Positions 49,014 through 59,004 are shown, numbered from the stretch's first letter. The stretch: 64,000 nucleotides of DNA from Aquiflexum gelatinilyticum (GCF_024741135.1 NZ_JANSUY010000017.1:62001-126000); one strand, 5' to 3'. The notes: a model not told the origin generated them from the sequence alone. Program-made: numbers and translations.

Positions 49014-51776
49014 ATGAAGTACATATTTTCAATTTTCATTTTTGGTTTTTTTACCATTCAAAGTTTTTCTCAATCGTTCTATATTAAAGGTGTCGTCATT
49101 GTTGAAGGCAAACAGGAGGCTTTGCCTTTTGTCAATGTACTATTATTGACCGTAAGTGATTCTTCCCAGGTAACCGGAACGGTTTCTGATATAGATGGAA
49201 ATTTCACGTTTTCAGGAGTAAGGCAAGGAGATTACATCCTTAAAGTTCAGTATTTGGGATTTAGAGACTTTTTTCAGACTTTAGAACTGACCTCAAACCT
49301 CGATCTCGGAAATATTTCGGTAAGTGAAGTTGCGACAGATCTCAATGAGGTAATTATCGAAGCAAGGCGTTCTACCGGAACCCAAAAAGGTGACACAACC
49401 CTATTTAATGCGGATGCCTTCAAAACGATGAAGGATGCAAGTGCGCAGACTTTAATAGAAAAACTTCCGGGAGTGAGTTCTGAGGATGGAATATTACAGG
49501 CCCAAGGAGAGGCAATTGCCCAGATCCTGGTAGATGGTAAACCATTTTTTGGTACAGATGTGAAGACTGCACTTCAGAATCTTCCCGCAGAAGTAATCCA
49601 AAGCATCGAGGTTTTTGACCAAAAGAGTGAAAAATCACAGTTAAGTGGTTTTGATGATGGCGAAAGGCTCAAAACCATTAACATCATTACCAAAGCCAGC
49701 AGAAGGAAAGGCCAATTTGGAAAAACAACTGCAGGTTATGGGACTTATGACCGCTATTTGGTAGGTGCAAGTATCAATGCTTTTGACGAAGAAAGAAGAA
49801 TCACTTTTACAGGATTGACCAATAATGTCAATATCCTAGATTATACAAGCGATCCAAATGCCCAAGACAATAACAACCCTCAACAAGGTGTCATCACTAC
49901 CAACATTTTGGGATTGAATTACACAGATTTGTGGATGGACAAAATCAAAGTGACAGGAAGTTATGTGTTTACCAAAAGGAAAAATGTTGGCGTAGTGGAC
50001 AGATTCAGGGATTTTGTCACAACTGATGATTCTGACAAATTTTATAGGGAAAACAGTACTGATGTAAGAATCAACAACCAACATCAGGCAAACCTTAGAT
50101 TGGATTATAACATTAATGACAAAAACAGAATCCTTTATATCCCAAGGTTTTCGGCGCGGTATGAAACCGAAAACTCAGGTTTCATAGGAGAAACTGATAA
50201 TGGTTTTGACCTGATCAATTCGGTTAAAAACCTCAAAACCGGAAAGTATCAAGACTTTGATTTATTCAACCGACTACTATACAGCCACAAATTTGACAAA
50301 CCTGGTAGGACCATTACCTTTAGGACCAATTTTGCAAAAGGTTGGAATGAAGATTCATCTGATAGAAAAGCAGAAAATACTTTTTATGAGGAAAGCGGAA
50401 ACAGGGAGGAAATCATCGACCAAAGAACAACAAGAGAAAGGACTGGAGACTTTTGGCAAAGTCGTGTTTCATATACAGAACCTTTGGGTCAAAGAGGACA
50501 AATGGAATTGGAATATCAAATCGGAAACAGGTTAAATGATTCAGATAAACTTACATTCAATGTAGAAAACGGGGATTTTGAATCAGGGAATCTTTCTCTA
50601 GACACAGCTTTGAGCAATACCTTTCAAAGCAAATACCTCACCCAGGAATTGGAATTCGGATATCAATTTCTCTCCGAGAAATTAAAAGTCCAAACCGAAT
50701 TGGAGTATCAGGATGCACGGCTCAAAAACGATCAGTTCTTTCCAAATCCTGATATTCTGAACAAAACTTTTCAAAATTTCACCCCGACAGTGAGAATGGA
50801 ATACAAATTCTCAACGAATACCAATCTGCAGTTTGATTACGATACGTATACCAATGAACCCCAAATATCCCAGCTTCAGGCTGTGATTGACAATACCAAT
50901 CCGCTTCAGCTGCGGACAGGAAATCCCGATTTGGATCAATCCTACACCAACCAAATCAGGTTTAGGTTCCGAAGCAACAATCCCGACACAGATAAAAACT
51001 GGAACATTTTTGCCCAATCAAGGTTTGTCGACAATTTTATTTCCAATAGCACTTTGATCGCAAGTGAACCTACAGAAATTCAGGACGGCATCATTTTGGA
51101 AACAGGTTCGCAGTTGAATAAACCGGTAAATTTGGATGGATTTAAAGATTTCAGGTCTTGGTTCAGTTATGGGATGCCTTTGGGATTTATCAAATCCAAC
51201 TTCAATATCAATGCAGGATTGGGATTTACCCAAAGGCCGGGTCAGGTCAATGATCAAATAGGATTCAACAATTCCAGCCGCTTGAGTACAGGGTTTTCGC
51301 TTAGCAGCAACATCAGTGATCAGGTAGATTTCAATATCTGGTCCAGGTCGTCTTTCAACGAAGTAAATAACAGCCTCAATTCCAGCCTCAACAGCAAATT
51401 TTTCCAACAGAGATTTAGGGTGAATTTTAACTGGATCATTTGGGAAGGGATTATCTACCGACTCGATCTCAACCATCAGATCAATTCGGGATTATCCCAA
51501 GGATTTGATACCAATTTTTCGCTAGTCAATATGAGCGTAGGTAAAAAAATATTCAACAACCAACGTGGCGAAATCAGCCTGATGGTTTATGACTTATTTG
51601 GTGAAAACGCCAACGTAAGGAGGAATATAACCGAAACGTTCGTTGAAGATATTCAATCAAATGTGTTGCAGACGTATGTAATGCTGAGTTTCACTTACAA
51701 TCTCAGAAGGTTCAGCAAAGGAATGGATGAAAGTGATTATGCTGAAAGATATCAGAATGATGAGAGTTCCAATTGA
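49014..51776 (+). CDS. Outer-membrane beta-barrel receptor (OMP_b-brl_3 type, TonB-receptor-like)
   Basis: A 920-residue outer-membrane protein. Signal peptide 1-20 (FFTIQSFSQ), then a carboxypeptidase-regulatory-like domain (about 22-110; VTGTVSDIDGNFTFSGVRQG), a plug-like region (FKTMKDASAQTLIEKLPGVS, VLVDGK-like ILVDGKPFFGTDV, AEVIQSIEVFDQKSE) and a large barrel (LRLDYNINDKNRILYIPRFS and others). This group usually lacks a SusD partner and its substrates are unknown. The tail ends KGMDESDYAERYQNDESSN, beyond the final strand, a polar extension not usual for TonB receptors. Confidence 0.9.
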   Translation: MKYIFSIFIFGFFTIQSFSQSFYIKGVVIVEGKQEALPFVNVLLLTVSDSSQVTGTVSDIDGNFTFSGVRQGDYILKVQYLGFRDFFQTLELTSNLDLGNISVSEVATDLNEVIIEARRSTGTQKGDTTLFNADAFKTMKDASAQTLIEKLPGVSSEDGILQAQGEAIAQILVDGKPFFGTDVKTALQNLPAEVIQSIEVFDQKSEKSQLSGFDDGERLKTINIITKASRRKGQFGKTTAGYGTYDRYLVGASINAFDEERRITFTGLTNNVNILDYTSDPNAQDNNNPQQGVITTNILGLNYTDLWMDKIKVTGSYVFTKRKNVGVVDRFRDFVTTDDSDKFYRENSTDVRINNQHQANLRLDYNINDKNRILYIPRFSARYETENSGFIGETDNGFDLINSVKNLKTGKYQDFDLFNRLLYSHKFDKPGRTITFRTNFAKGWNEDSSDRKAENTFYEESGNREEIIDQRTTRERTGDFWQSRVSYTEPLGQRGQMELEYQIGNRLNDSDKLTFNVENGDFESGNLSLDTALSNTFQSKYLTQELEFGYQFLSEKLKVQTELEYQDARLKNDQFFPNPDILNKTFQNFTPTVRMEYKFSTNTNLQFDYDTYTNEPQISQLQAVIDNTNPLQLRTGNPDLDQSYTNQIRFRFRSNNPDTDKNWNIFAQSRFVDNFISNSTLIASEPTEIQDGIILETGSQLNKPVNLDGFKDFRSWFSYGMPLGFIKSNFNINAGLGFTQRPGQVNDQIGFNNSSRLSTGFSLSSNISDQVDFNIWSRSSFNEVNNSLNSSLNSKFFQQRFRVNFNWIIWEGIIYRLDLNHQINSGLSQGFDTNFSLVNMSVGKKIFNNQRGEISLMVYDLFGENANVRRNITETFVEDIQSNVLQTYVMLSFTYNLRRFSKGMDESDYAERYQNDESSN

Positions 51777-51804
51777 TAGAATATTCAGTAATTCGAATGT
51801 GGCA

Positions 51805-53001
51805 TCAATCTCTTTTTTGAACAAATACAAAAACGCCTTTTTTATTGGAAATGATGATGTCAGGTAATCCGTCTTTATTTATGTCTTCAGAAAGCACATG
51901 TACCCCAACTCCCGAGTCTTCATCTATTTTGTGTGGAATCCATGTTGGTTTGGCACCCGGAACAAATTCATACCAATAAAGAAAAGGAGTATCAAACTCT
52001 CCCGGATCTGATCCCATATGCGCAAAATACCGCTTGCCGGTAACAAAATCCGGCAGTCCATTGGAATTGATATCCACAAAAGCAACTCCATGGGTCTGGG
52101 TATAGGTATCATCGATGAGGTTTGTTTTCCAGGTAGGATTCCCGCTAGAATCCTTTCCCTTCTTATGCCACCAAATCCCCAATTCATGTGCAGATGAAGA
52201 CAACACATCATTGAAACCATCACCGTTGAAGTCGTAAGCATACATCTGGGCTGCGGGTTCACCAAGATTCGCAGGGTGGAATTTCCAATTTGGAGTCCGG
52301 GGATCCTGTGGTGCTTCCCACCAACCATCACGGATGATTACATCTTTTCTGCCATCTCCATTGATATCCCCAAAACCTAGTCCATGTGAATAAGGCTCAG
52401 AACCTCGTTTTTCATTTTGGCTGATGGTATATTCTTTCCATTCAATTCTTCCGTTGTAATTTAATGGTTTAAGCCAAACCATCTGACCCGTGGCGGAATT
52501 TCCTCCCAATATCTCCAACTCCCCATCGCCGTCGATATCATAAAATCCTGCAGATTCGTTTCCCAAAGTGGGATGGATAACATGCCTTTTCCAATGACCT
52601 CTTTCATTTTTTGGGTTTTCAAACCAGAATACTTCTTTTCCCGGAAATCCGATCCGGACAAAATCCACCCATCCGTCTTTGTTGACATCCATGCCATGGC
52701 AGATAAAGGCATTGCTGTATCCTTTGTCATATTCAAATTTTTGAGGTTGTGTGATTTCATGCTTTTTCCAATCCGGTGCTTCAAACCAATAGGCCCCTGC
52801 CATCACATCCATCCTTCCATCATGATTAACATCCCCCACTCCCACGCCTTCTGCTAAAAACTCGGAAGTCAAAACCTGCCTTTGGAATGAAATTTTATCT
52901 CCTTTTATGGTTTGATTTTGGGAAAAACCACTTTGAATTATGGTCAAAACCATAGAACCCAATATGATTGATATCCTATAATTTTTGTTCAATAAGCACA
53001 T
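51805..53001 (-). CDS. FG-GAP/VCBS repeat secreted protein
   Basis: A 398-residue protein if started at the ATG at 53001, which gives a signal peptide (SIILGSMVLTIIQSGFSQ); an ATG at 53049 is possible. It has at least seven calcium-binding loops of the form DxNxDGxxD: DVNHDGRMDV, DVNKDGWVDF, DIDGDGELEI, DINGDGRKDV, DFNGDGFNDV, DINSNGLPDF and DINKDGLPDI. They form an integrin-like beta-propeller that binds glycans or proteins outside the cell. It lies 55 nt downstream of the cytochrome lipoprotein and is probably in one operon with it. Confidence 0.88.
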   Translation of the reverse strand: MCLLNKNYRISIILGSMVLTIIQSGFSQNQTIKGDKISFQRQVLTSEFLAEGVGVGDVNHDGRMDVMAGAYWFEAPDWKKHEITQPQKFEYDKGYSNAFICHGMDVNKDGWVDFVRIGFPGKEVFWFENPKNERGHWKRHVIHPTLGNESAGFYDIDGDGELEILGGNSATGQMVWLKPLNYNGRIEWKEYTISQNEKRGSEPYSHGLGFGDINGDGRKDVIIRDGWWEAPQDPRTPNWKFHPANLGEPAAQMYAYDFNGDGFNDVLSSSAHELGIWWHKKGKDSSGNPTWKTNLIDDTYTQTHGVAFVDINSNGLPDFVTGKRYFAHMGSDPGEFDTPFLYWYEFVPGAKPTWIPHKIDEDSGVGVHVLSEDINKDGLPDIIISNKKGVFVFVQKRD

Positions 53002-53055
53002 TTTGAATGTTTTATAAACGGTATGAATGGAATTATTGAAAATTTTCATGGTTTC

Positions 53056-56000
53056 TTATTTTGTGTTCAATAGGTACACAAGCAATGCGTTGAATTCTTC
53101 TTTAGAAATTGCTGTATTAAAATTGTCAGGCATCAAGGTATATTTGGAAGGTATCATTTCTTTGATTTCAGGTTTCGAAACTGAAAATTCTTTCCCTGTT
53201 TGGTCTGCCAAAACGATTGTCTGTCCTTCCTCTCTTCTATATAGTCCCGAGACAGTTTGACCATTGTTCAGGGAAATATTGTAGGTTCTGAAATTCTCCG
53301 TAATGTTTCTGTTGGGGTCAAGGATTTTGGTGGCCAAGGCTGTTTGTCCCCAATTTCCGACACCGTCCAATTGCGGTCCTATCAGGCCTCCTTTCTTGTC
53401 AATCTGATGGCAACTGCTGCAGTTTTGCTCAAAAATAACAGCACCGTCAGCCAATGATTTGTTATCGGGTGTGAATTCAGCTAGTCTTTCCTCAATCAAT
53501 TTTTGCCTCTCTTCTGAGATAGGAACCAGATTAGCGGTAAGTGCTTCGAATTCCTTTCGCTGTAGGGGGCTGATATTGGCTAACATATTTTCCTCCACAG
53601 CCCTTTGTTTCAACATTCTAGCAGGAGCATATCCTTTTTTGATATAAGTCATCAATTGCGTTTTTCCCTCTCCACTTTTTGCCAATTCCATACTGATGGT
53701 TTCTTGTAGTTCTGTAGGCGCATTTCTCAATCCTTCCCCAAGCAATTCTCTTGATTTTGGGTTTTCCCAAAGTCCCAAAGCTGATGCAAGTTTTCTTCGC
53801 ATACTTATTTCTTCACGGCTATCACTCATAGTCTGAGCTATAAGGATTGAGTTTGACTTGGGGTCAATCATCATCAAAGCCCTTGCGGCAGAAGATCTGA
53901 TGTCTTCATCTGAATTTGCTTTGGTCAGTAATTCTTTCAGTTCTGAATTAAGAGTTGAAACCTTATTTTTTCCTGCAGTTTCTGTAGCGAATAGAATTTT
54001 CTCTTTTTCAAGGTCCGTATATTTTAGCTTGGAAGGAATTGATTTCAAGGTACTTTCAGCCAAATTAACATGCCAAAGTTTGTATGAAGTCGGAACAGTC
54101 ATAGCCCTTTGGTTCATACCTTGTTCCGTAGCTTTTGCAAGCAAATGGGCTACATCCGGTTCGGCTTCAGATTTTTGCTTTACCCATTGAAGCAGGTTTT
54201 CAATTTTGGTAGGTGAGATGGTTTTAGCGATGGTTTCGGTAAATCCTATACTGTTCCTATCTGATTCTTGAAATTTATTTAAATGTGCCAAAAGAAAATC
54301 ACCTGCTTCCGAAACATTCAGGTCAGAAATGACCAATGCAACTACTTTAGCTTGCTTTTCATCCCAATTTTCCTTCACAGCCATTTGTAGGATTTCTTTT
54401 TCCTGAAAGTGATTGGAAATTGCCATCAGCATGGTATATGCCAAATGCGTATCGTATTCAGGGATATTTGAATGAAGTTCAATAAGCTTCTTATACGCCA
54501 TTTCGTTGGGATGCAAACTCAAAAATTCTGCCGCTGCCCTCTGGACGTGTGGATCTGAATCTGTCAGGTCAGAGATGGCCGTAGCAAATTGCTCTTCCCT
54601 ATGTTGACTATAATTCGAAAGGATTTTGTAGGCATGCAGTCTGACTTTCCTATCTGGGTATTCAAGGGAGTTTTGGAGGACATTATCCGGCAATGCATCT
54701 AGTCTATACAAGGCCCACAACCCTTGAATCAATTGTTCAGGACTTGTTTTTTTGTTTTCAACCATTTTGGCCAAAGCAGGTATAGCATCCATTCCGAACC
54801 TGTCCACCAATTCATCGGTCGCCACCATTCGGATTTGGAGGATTCTGTTTCCCATTGCTTGAATCAGTTCCTCCTGACTAGCTTTTGACCAATCGGTTAC
54901 TTTTCTGCTATTTCCCTTGTAGGTTATTTTCCAGATCCTGCCACTCACCCTATCCCGCCCGGGATGGTCGAGTGGAACTTCATAATGACCAATGATTCTG
55001 TTGTAAAAATCAGCGATGTACATCGCCCCATCAGGGCCTATTTTGATGTCTACAGGCCGAAACCAAGGATCTTTGCTGACTAAAAAATCGGATTGGGCTA
55101 TTGCTTTTGGAGTGCTGCCGTTAAATTCTATTGTATTCCGGCTGATCCTGCAGGTTACCACATCACCCGAATAGAAACTGTTTCGGTATTCTTCAGGAAA
55201 CTGGTCATCTGTGTAGTAAACCAAACCCGATAGCGCTGTGGACTTCAGGCCATAATCCATCATTGTCGGTGCAAAACCCATGTTGGGCTCTTTCTTGCCC
55301 CATTGCGTATAATTACCCCCCCAGATCAATTGGTAAATCGGCAATGTATGGCAGTCGGCAGAATAGTGATAACCCATTTCATCATAGTCAGATCCAAATG
55401 GATTGATCCGGCCATCGGTGGTTTTTTCTACCCTGCTGCCGTCGGATTTAAAGCGGAAAGTATTCCCCGATACCATTTTGATGGCATGTCCATCTTTTCC
55501 TGCAACGGTAGAAATATTTGAGAAACCATGGGAAGCATGAATCCAACCGTCAAATCCGCGAAAGAGGTTATTGACCATCCCGTGGGTATCCTTGTGCTCA
55601 AAAGGACCTAGCAAAACTTCCCTACTCTCCGATCTCCCATCCCCATCTTCGTCCAAAAATTTATACACATTGGGAATGGAATAGGCAATTGCGCCGTTTT
55701 TGATCGGAACGATTCCGATGGGAATATTCAGGTCATTGGCGAAGTCCTGGATTTTGTCAGCTTTGCCATCACTGTCTGTATCTTCTAAAATAGTAATCCT
55801 GTCTCTTCCTTCGCCCTGACCTGCGGCGATGGGATATTCGGAGGATTGGGTGACCCAAAGTCTTCCTTTCTCATCAAAAGCCATATTGATAGGTTTGGTA
55901 ATATCAGGTTCGGATGCAAAAAGTGTCACCTCAAATCCCTCAGGAAGGACAAAATCCAAACGTTCCTCTTCGGGAGTTTGGAACTCAGCTGTCCGAACAT

Positions 56001-56124
56001 GTTCGGCATAGATATCGGCATCTGCTTGAGGCGATTCGGCTTGCTCCTGTGATTGTTGCCTGCAACTTTGTAACAAAATAAAAAATAGCGCTAGGAAAAG
56101 GATGGATTTATGGAAATGCTTCAT
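53056..56124 (-). CDS. PVC-type heme-binding lipoprotein (dehydrogenase-like domain, HEAT repeats, cytochrome c)
   Basis: A 1022-residue lipoprotein; the ATG at 56124 gives a signal ending ILLQSC. The order of domains is a beta-propeller of the membrane-bound dehydrogenase type (about 50-420; LPEGFEVTLFASEPDITKPI, KIGPDGAMYIADFYNRIIG), helical HEAT-like repeats (about 430-850), and a cytochrome c part with C902, C905, H906 (NCSSCHQ) and probable distal Met998. Proteins of this build are linked to sugar oxidation in Planctomycetes and Bacteroidota. Electron partner and substrate are not shown. Confidence 0.9.
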   Translation of the reverse strand: MKHFHKSILFLALFFILLQSCRQQSQEQAESPQADADIYAEHVRTAEFQTPEEERLDFVLPEGFEVTLFASEPDITKPINMAFDEKGRLWVTQSSEYPIAAGQGEGRDRITILEDTDSDGKADKIQDFANDLNIPIGIVPIKNGAIAYSIPNVYKFLDEDGDGRSESREVLLGPFEHKDTHGMVNNLFRGFDGWIHASHGFSNISTVAGKDGHAIKMVSGNTFRFKSDGSRVEKTTDGRINPFGSDYDEMGYHYSADCHTLPIYQLIWGGNYTQWGKKEPNMGFAPTMMDYGLKSTALSGLVYYTDDQFPEEYRNSFYSGDVVTCRISRNTIEFNGSTPKAIAQSDFLVSKDPWFRPVDIKIGPDGAMYIADFYNRIIGHYEVPLDHPGRDRVSGRIWKITYKGNSRKVTDWSKASQEELIQAMGNRILQIRMVATDELVDRFGMDAIPALAKMVENKKTSPEQLIQGLWALYRLDALPDNVLQNSLEYPDRKVRLHAYKILSNYSQHREEQFATAISDLTDSDPHVQRAAAEFLSLHPNEMAYKKLIELHSNIPEYDTHLAYTMLMAISNHFQEKEILQMAVKENWDEKQAKVVALVISDLNVSEAGDFLLAHLNKFQESDRNSIGFTETIAKTISPTKIENLLQWVKQKSEAEPDVAHLLAKATEQGMNQRAMTVPTSYKLWHVNLAESTLKSIPSKLKYTDLEKEKILFATETAGKNKVSTLNSELKELLTKANSDEDIRSSAARALMMIDPKSNSILIAQTMSDSREEISMRRKLASALGLWENPKSRELLGEGLRNAPTELQETISMELAKSGEGKTQLMTYIKKGYAPARMLKQRAVEENMLANISPLQRKEFEALTANLVPISEERQKLIEERLAEFTPDNKSLADGAVIFEQNCSSCHQIDKKGGLIGPQLDGVGNWGQTALATKILDPNRNITENFRTYNISLNNGQTVSGLYRREEGQTIVLADQTGKEFSVSKPEIKEMIPSKYTLMPDNFNTAISKEEFNALLVYLLNTK

Positions 56125-56234
56125 CGAACAGGTCAAATTGGGTTGGCGGATCAAATCCTATTAAACTTAATTTTAATCCGTCAAAGAAGCAATTATTGAA
56201 AAGGATTGTTGATAGATGGCATTTGAACGAATGT

Positions 56235-56362
56235 GGAATGTGGAATGGGATAAAGCCACATTCCTATTTAAATTGTTATCCCAAATTGGATTCCCATTTG
56301 AATAGCCTCCTGCTTTAGCTGGAGGCCAAAATGAATGCAATTTGAAAATTGGCTTTAGCCAA
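56235..56362. repeat. Three-hairpin REP-like palindromic element
   Basis: Hairpin A: GGAATGTGG (56235-56243) with CCACATTCC (56256-56264). Hairpin B: GCCTCC (56305-56310) with GGAGGC (56321-56326), inner GC-TTTA-GC. Hairpin C: TTGGC-TTTA-GCCAA (56349-56362). B and C share the loop GCTTTAGC. TTATCCC (56276-56282) can also pair with GGGATAA near 56248. The element fills the gap between the cytochrome gene start and the kinase gene end. It resembles REP/BIME-type sequences mobilised by RAYT transposases. No other copy or RAYT gene is in the window. Confidence 0.55.
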
Positions 56363-56392
56363 AATTTCTTTCATTCCGGATTTCCTTAGAAT

Positions 56393-57421
56393 TCAAATTT
56401 TGCTAAGTGTTTCAAGAAGATTTCTGCGATACTCCATGGCAAGGTCCAGGTACTTTTTTCCTTTTGCCAATTCTTGGGTTCTTTTCTCCTGATTTTGCTC
56501 GGACAAGCTATTCAGAAGGAATACTTTGGCCCTCACATTTGCCCGGAGAGATTTGTAATACAGGAAAATGGTTAGGTCTTCTTCTTTAGGACAACATTTT
56601 AAAATTTTACTGTATGACTCAAAAAATAAATCTGAAAGGTCTTTCCTGCCATAAAATTCCAAATCCATACAAAAAAAGGCAATCTCATACAGAACATCAA
56701 TCTGCCTGAATTCATCTCGGAATTCAATACAGTCAAAAATGATGGGGTTTTGATATAAAAAAATATTGCCGCTGTGAAGGTCCCCATGCACATCCCTGAT
56801 GAATCCTTCCCAACTCCGCTCCAATAACCTTTTGCCATGTGTTTCCAAGAAACGGTCACTCCAAGAAATTAGCTTGGGAATTATTTCCAAATAATCCCGC
56901 CCAAATTCTTTATAAACCACCTCCTGAACAGAATTCAAATCATTAAATATTCCCATTGCCTGTTCTTGGTTATGGTCTTTGGTAATGATTTCTGCTTTTT
57001 TATGAAACTCCGCAACCTGATTAGCCAAAAGAGAAATACTGGACGGACTGACTTTGTTCTGCTTGAGTAGCACGTCCATTCTTTTTTGGCTTTGCATCCG
57101 TTTCATGCATACCGCATAATCTTTTATTTCCCCTTGCCCTTCGCCGATGGACCAATTGTCACTAAGCAAAAAAATGGGCTGAACTGAGAGATAAATCGGT
57201 GAAAAACGCCTGTTGAGTACCAATTCCTTTTCGCAGTACTTTTTCCTTAACTCAAGAGTGGAATAATCCAAAAATGACAATTTGATGCTTTTTTTGATTT
57301 TAAAAGCATGGCTTCTGCTTAGAATTACCCATGAGATATTGGTTTCTTCCAAAGCTCCATGGATAGGCCTCTCTTCAAAAGTTCCTTTATCCATCAATTC
57401 CTTGACTTCTTGCCTTTCCAT
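56393..57421 (-). CDS. Aminoglycoside phosphotransferase-fold kinase (COG2187-like)
   Basis: A 342-residue kinase-like protein. The N-terminal lobe has IKKSIKLSFLDYSTLELRKK. The catalytic loop is RDVHGDLHSGNIFL and the metal-binding segment is IIFDCIEFRDEFRQIDVLYE. In many bacteria this is the first half of a fused COG2187/COG0645 protein; here it is separate and its start overlaps the other half by 35 bp. The substrate is unknown, and antibiotic modification should not be inferred. Confidence 0.87.
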   Translation of the reverse strand: MERQEVKELMDKGTFEERPIHGALEETNISWVILSRSHAFKIKKSIKLSFLDYSTLELRKKYCEKELVLNRRFSPIYLSVQPIFLLSDNWSIGEGQGEIKDYAVCMKRMQSQKRMDVLLKQNKVSPSSISLLANQVAEFHKKAEIITKDHNQEQAMGIFNDLNSVQEVVYKEFGRDYLEIIPKLISWSDRFLETHGKRLLERSWEGFIRDVHGDLHSGNIFLYQNPIIFDCIEFRDEFRQIDVLYEIAFFCMDLEFYGRKDLSDLFFESYSKILKCCPKEEDLTIFLYYKSLRANVRAKVFLLNSLSEQNQEKRTQELAKGKKYLDLAMEYRRNLLETLSKI

Positions 57422-57935
57422 GTCTTGACTTTATGAATTTTACTGCTTTTTTCAAACTTTCTTCGAGATTTGTATCGGTAGATTCTATAATTAGATGATC
57501 CTCAAGAATGGGTTCAAATTCTGATTTTATCTTCTGATACACTTCCAGATCAGCCTCACTGTCTTCTCTGGGTTTAGAAAGTCTTTTTGCAATTAATTCC
57601 TCCGAAGCCGTTACATGGATTATAAAAAGTTGCCATGATAAAGTATTTGCCAAAAAATGAAACAAATCACGGACTTGTTGAAGGTAAAAAGTACCATCCA
57701 ATACCAGACTATTACCTGATTTATGAATCTTCTTTGCCCTATTGAACATTTCTTCATAAACAGATAATTTGTTGCCTAATTGATAATTGCCCATCAAACC
57801 CAATTCCTTTCGGAGTTCATCACTTCCTAGATATTCCGCACCAATCTGCTTGGCCAAATTTTTTGCAAAATAGCTTTTACCCGAACCCGGAAGGCCCATT
57901 ACAATTACCAATAATGATTTTGAAACCTTTCCCAT
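57387..57935 (-). CDS. AAA_33-type P-loop kinase (COG0645-like)
   Basis: A 182-residue nucleotide-binding kinase. Walker A is GLPGSGKS (14-21), with YLGSDELRKELG and LVLDGTFYLQQVRDLFHFL typical of the shikimate/polynucleotide kinase-like fold. Its stop region overlaps the APH-fold gene start by 35 bp. The two are usually fused in the opposite order (APH-fold first). Both are probably made from one transcript and act together on an unknown small molecule. Confidence 0.9.
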   Translation of the reverse strand: MGKVSKSLLVIVMGLPGSGKSYFAKNLAKQIGAEYLGSDELRKELGLMGNYQLGNKLSVYEEMFNRAKKIHKSGNSLVLDGTFYLQQVRDLFHFLANTLSWQLFIIHVTASEELIAKRLSKPREDSEADLEVYQKIKSEFEPILEDHLIIESTDTNLEESLKKAVKFIKSRHGKARSQGIDG

Positions 57936-58009
57936 AAATACCCGACAAGATTATAGTTCCCTAACTTTTTCAAAGTCCCAGCATATGAAATTTGAATTCC
58001 ATTATCAAA

Positions 58010-59002
58010 TCAGTCTTTCTTCTGATTTTTCTCTTCCTTTCTCAGTTCCTTTTCCTGCTTTTTATAATATTTCCTGAAAAGAAAATTCCCTTTCAGCGCT
58101 TCCATGTTTTGGTTAAAATTGTAGGTACTCTGTTCAATGTTCTCCATACTTTTCATAAGGATTTCCCTCATCAAGCTGTCTTTGATAATCAAGCCTGCGG
58201 TTCCTTCACCGGATTCGATATTATTTACGATTTTCCTGATTTCTTCCATCATCGTGGCGGCCTCAGAACTTGTTTTTAGGATATTCTCTATGGATTCACT
58301 TAGATTTTCTGCCATTACAGAGTCTTTAAAAGCCTTTTGAACAATCCCTTTTCCCTGCTCAAATTCCTCCACAAGTTCCTTTCCCTCCTTGGCAAGTGCC
58401 GCAGCGTTGGATCCCGCTTTCTTAAATTCCAGGATTGTATTTTTGATTTCCTGAGGAAGATGTTCATCTGAAAGCAATGACCAAAGGCTTTCGCTTTTAT
58501 TCAATTTATCTGAAACCTCTGAAAGGTTTCGAAGGGTTATTTCAAGATAATCACCTGTTATGCTTAATTTTTCCAACATTTCATCCGTGTCTAGAGGTTG
58601 TTTGGAATACAAGATATCTCCTTCCTCGATGGGATCGGCATTGCCATCCTGAGGCAAAATATGGATGATTTTATTTCCCATCAGACCATCTGTATTGATG
58701 GAAGTGATAGCATTTTTCCTAATGAATGGCTGCATTTTTTTATGGATGTAAAGGGTAATGTGAATGGAAGAGTCATTAGCCATTTCAACTGACTTGACAG
58801 TTCCCACATCGATTCCCTGAAAACGGACATTATTTCCAGGCACTAGTCCATTTACATTTTCAACTACAGAAATGATGGTTATGGATGAACCAAAAATATT
58901 TTGGTTTTTTCCGATCATGTAAAGCGTATATACAAGGAAAAGCAGACCGGCGAGTACCATCAGTCCCAATTTCGAATTTTCAATTTTCTTCTTCTCTTTC
59001 AT
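58010..59002 (-). CDS. mlaD: MCE/MlaD-family lipid-transport protein
   Basis: A 330-residue protein with one N-terminal membrane helix (about 11-30, LGLMVLAGLLFLVYTLYMIG) and an MCE domain (about 38-118; VENVNGLVPGNNVRFQGIDVGTV reads as the lipid-binding loop). The long C-terminal helical region ends in a Lys/Glu-rich tail. It binds phospholipids in the periplasm and works with the MlaE/MlaF transporter encoded upstream (2-nt gap). It is the last gene of the operon. Confidence 0.93.
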   Translation of the reverse strand: MKEKKKIENSKLGLMVLAGLLFLVYTLYMIGKNQNIFGSSITIISVVENVNGLVPGNNVRFQGIDVGTVKSVEMANDSSIHITLYIHKKMQPFIRKNAITSINTDGLMGNKIIHILPQDGNADPIEEGDILYSKQPLDTDEMLEKLSITGDYLEITLRNLSEVSDKLNKSESLWSLLSDEHLPQEIKNTILEFKKAGSNAAALAKEGKELVEEFEQGKGIVQKAFKDSVMAENLSESIENILKTSSEAATMMEEIRKIVNNIESGEGTAGLIIKDSLMREILMKSMENIEQSTYNFNQNMEALKGNFLFRKYYKKQEKELRKEEKNQKKD

Positions 59003-59004
59003 AG

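Noticed and set aside
49014-53001. Polysaccharide utilisation locus around the second receptor
   Set aside because: There is no SusD, glycoside hydrolase or dedicated regulator, and the FG-GAP gene is convergent rather than co-directional.
56393-57935. Toxin-antitoxin or antibiotic-resistance pair
   Set aside because: The APH-fold and P-loop kinase motifs match the widespread COG2187/COG0645 pair, which is not known to act as a toxin or resistance system.
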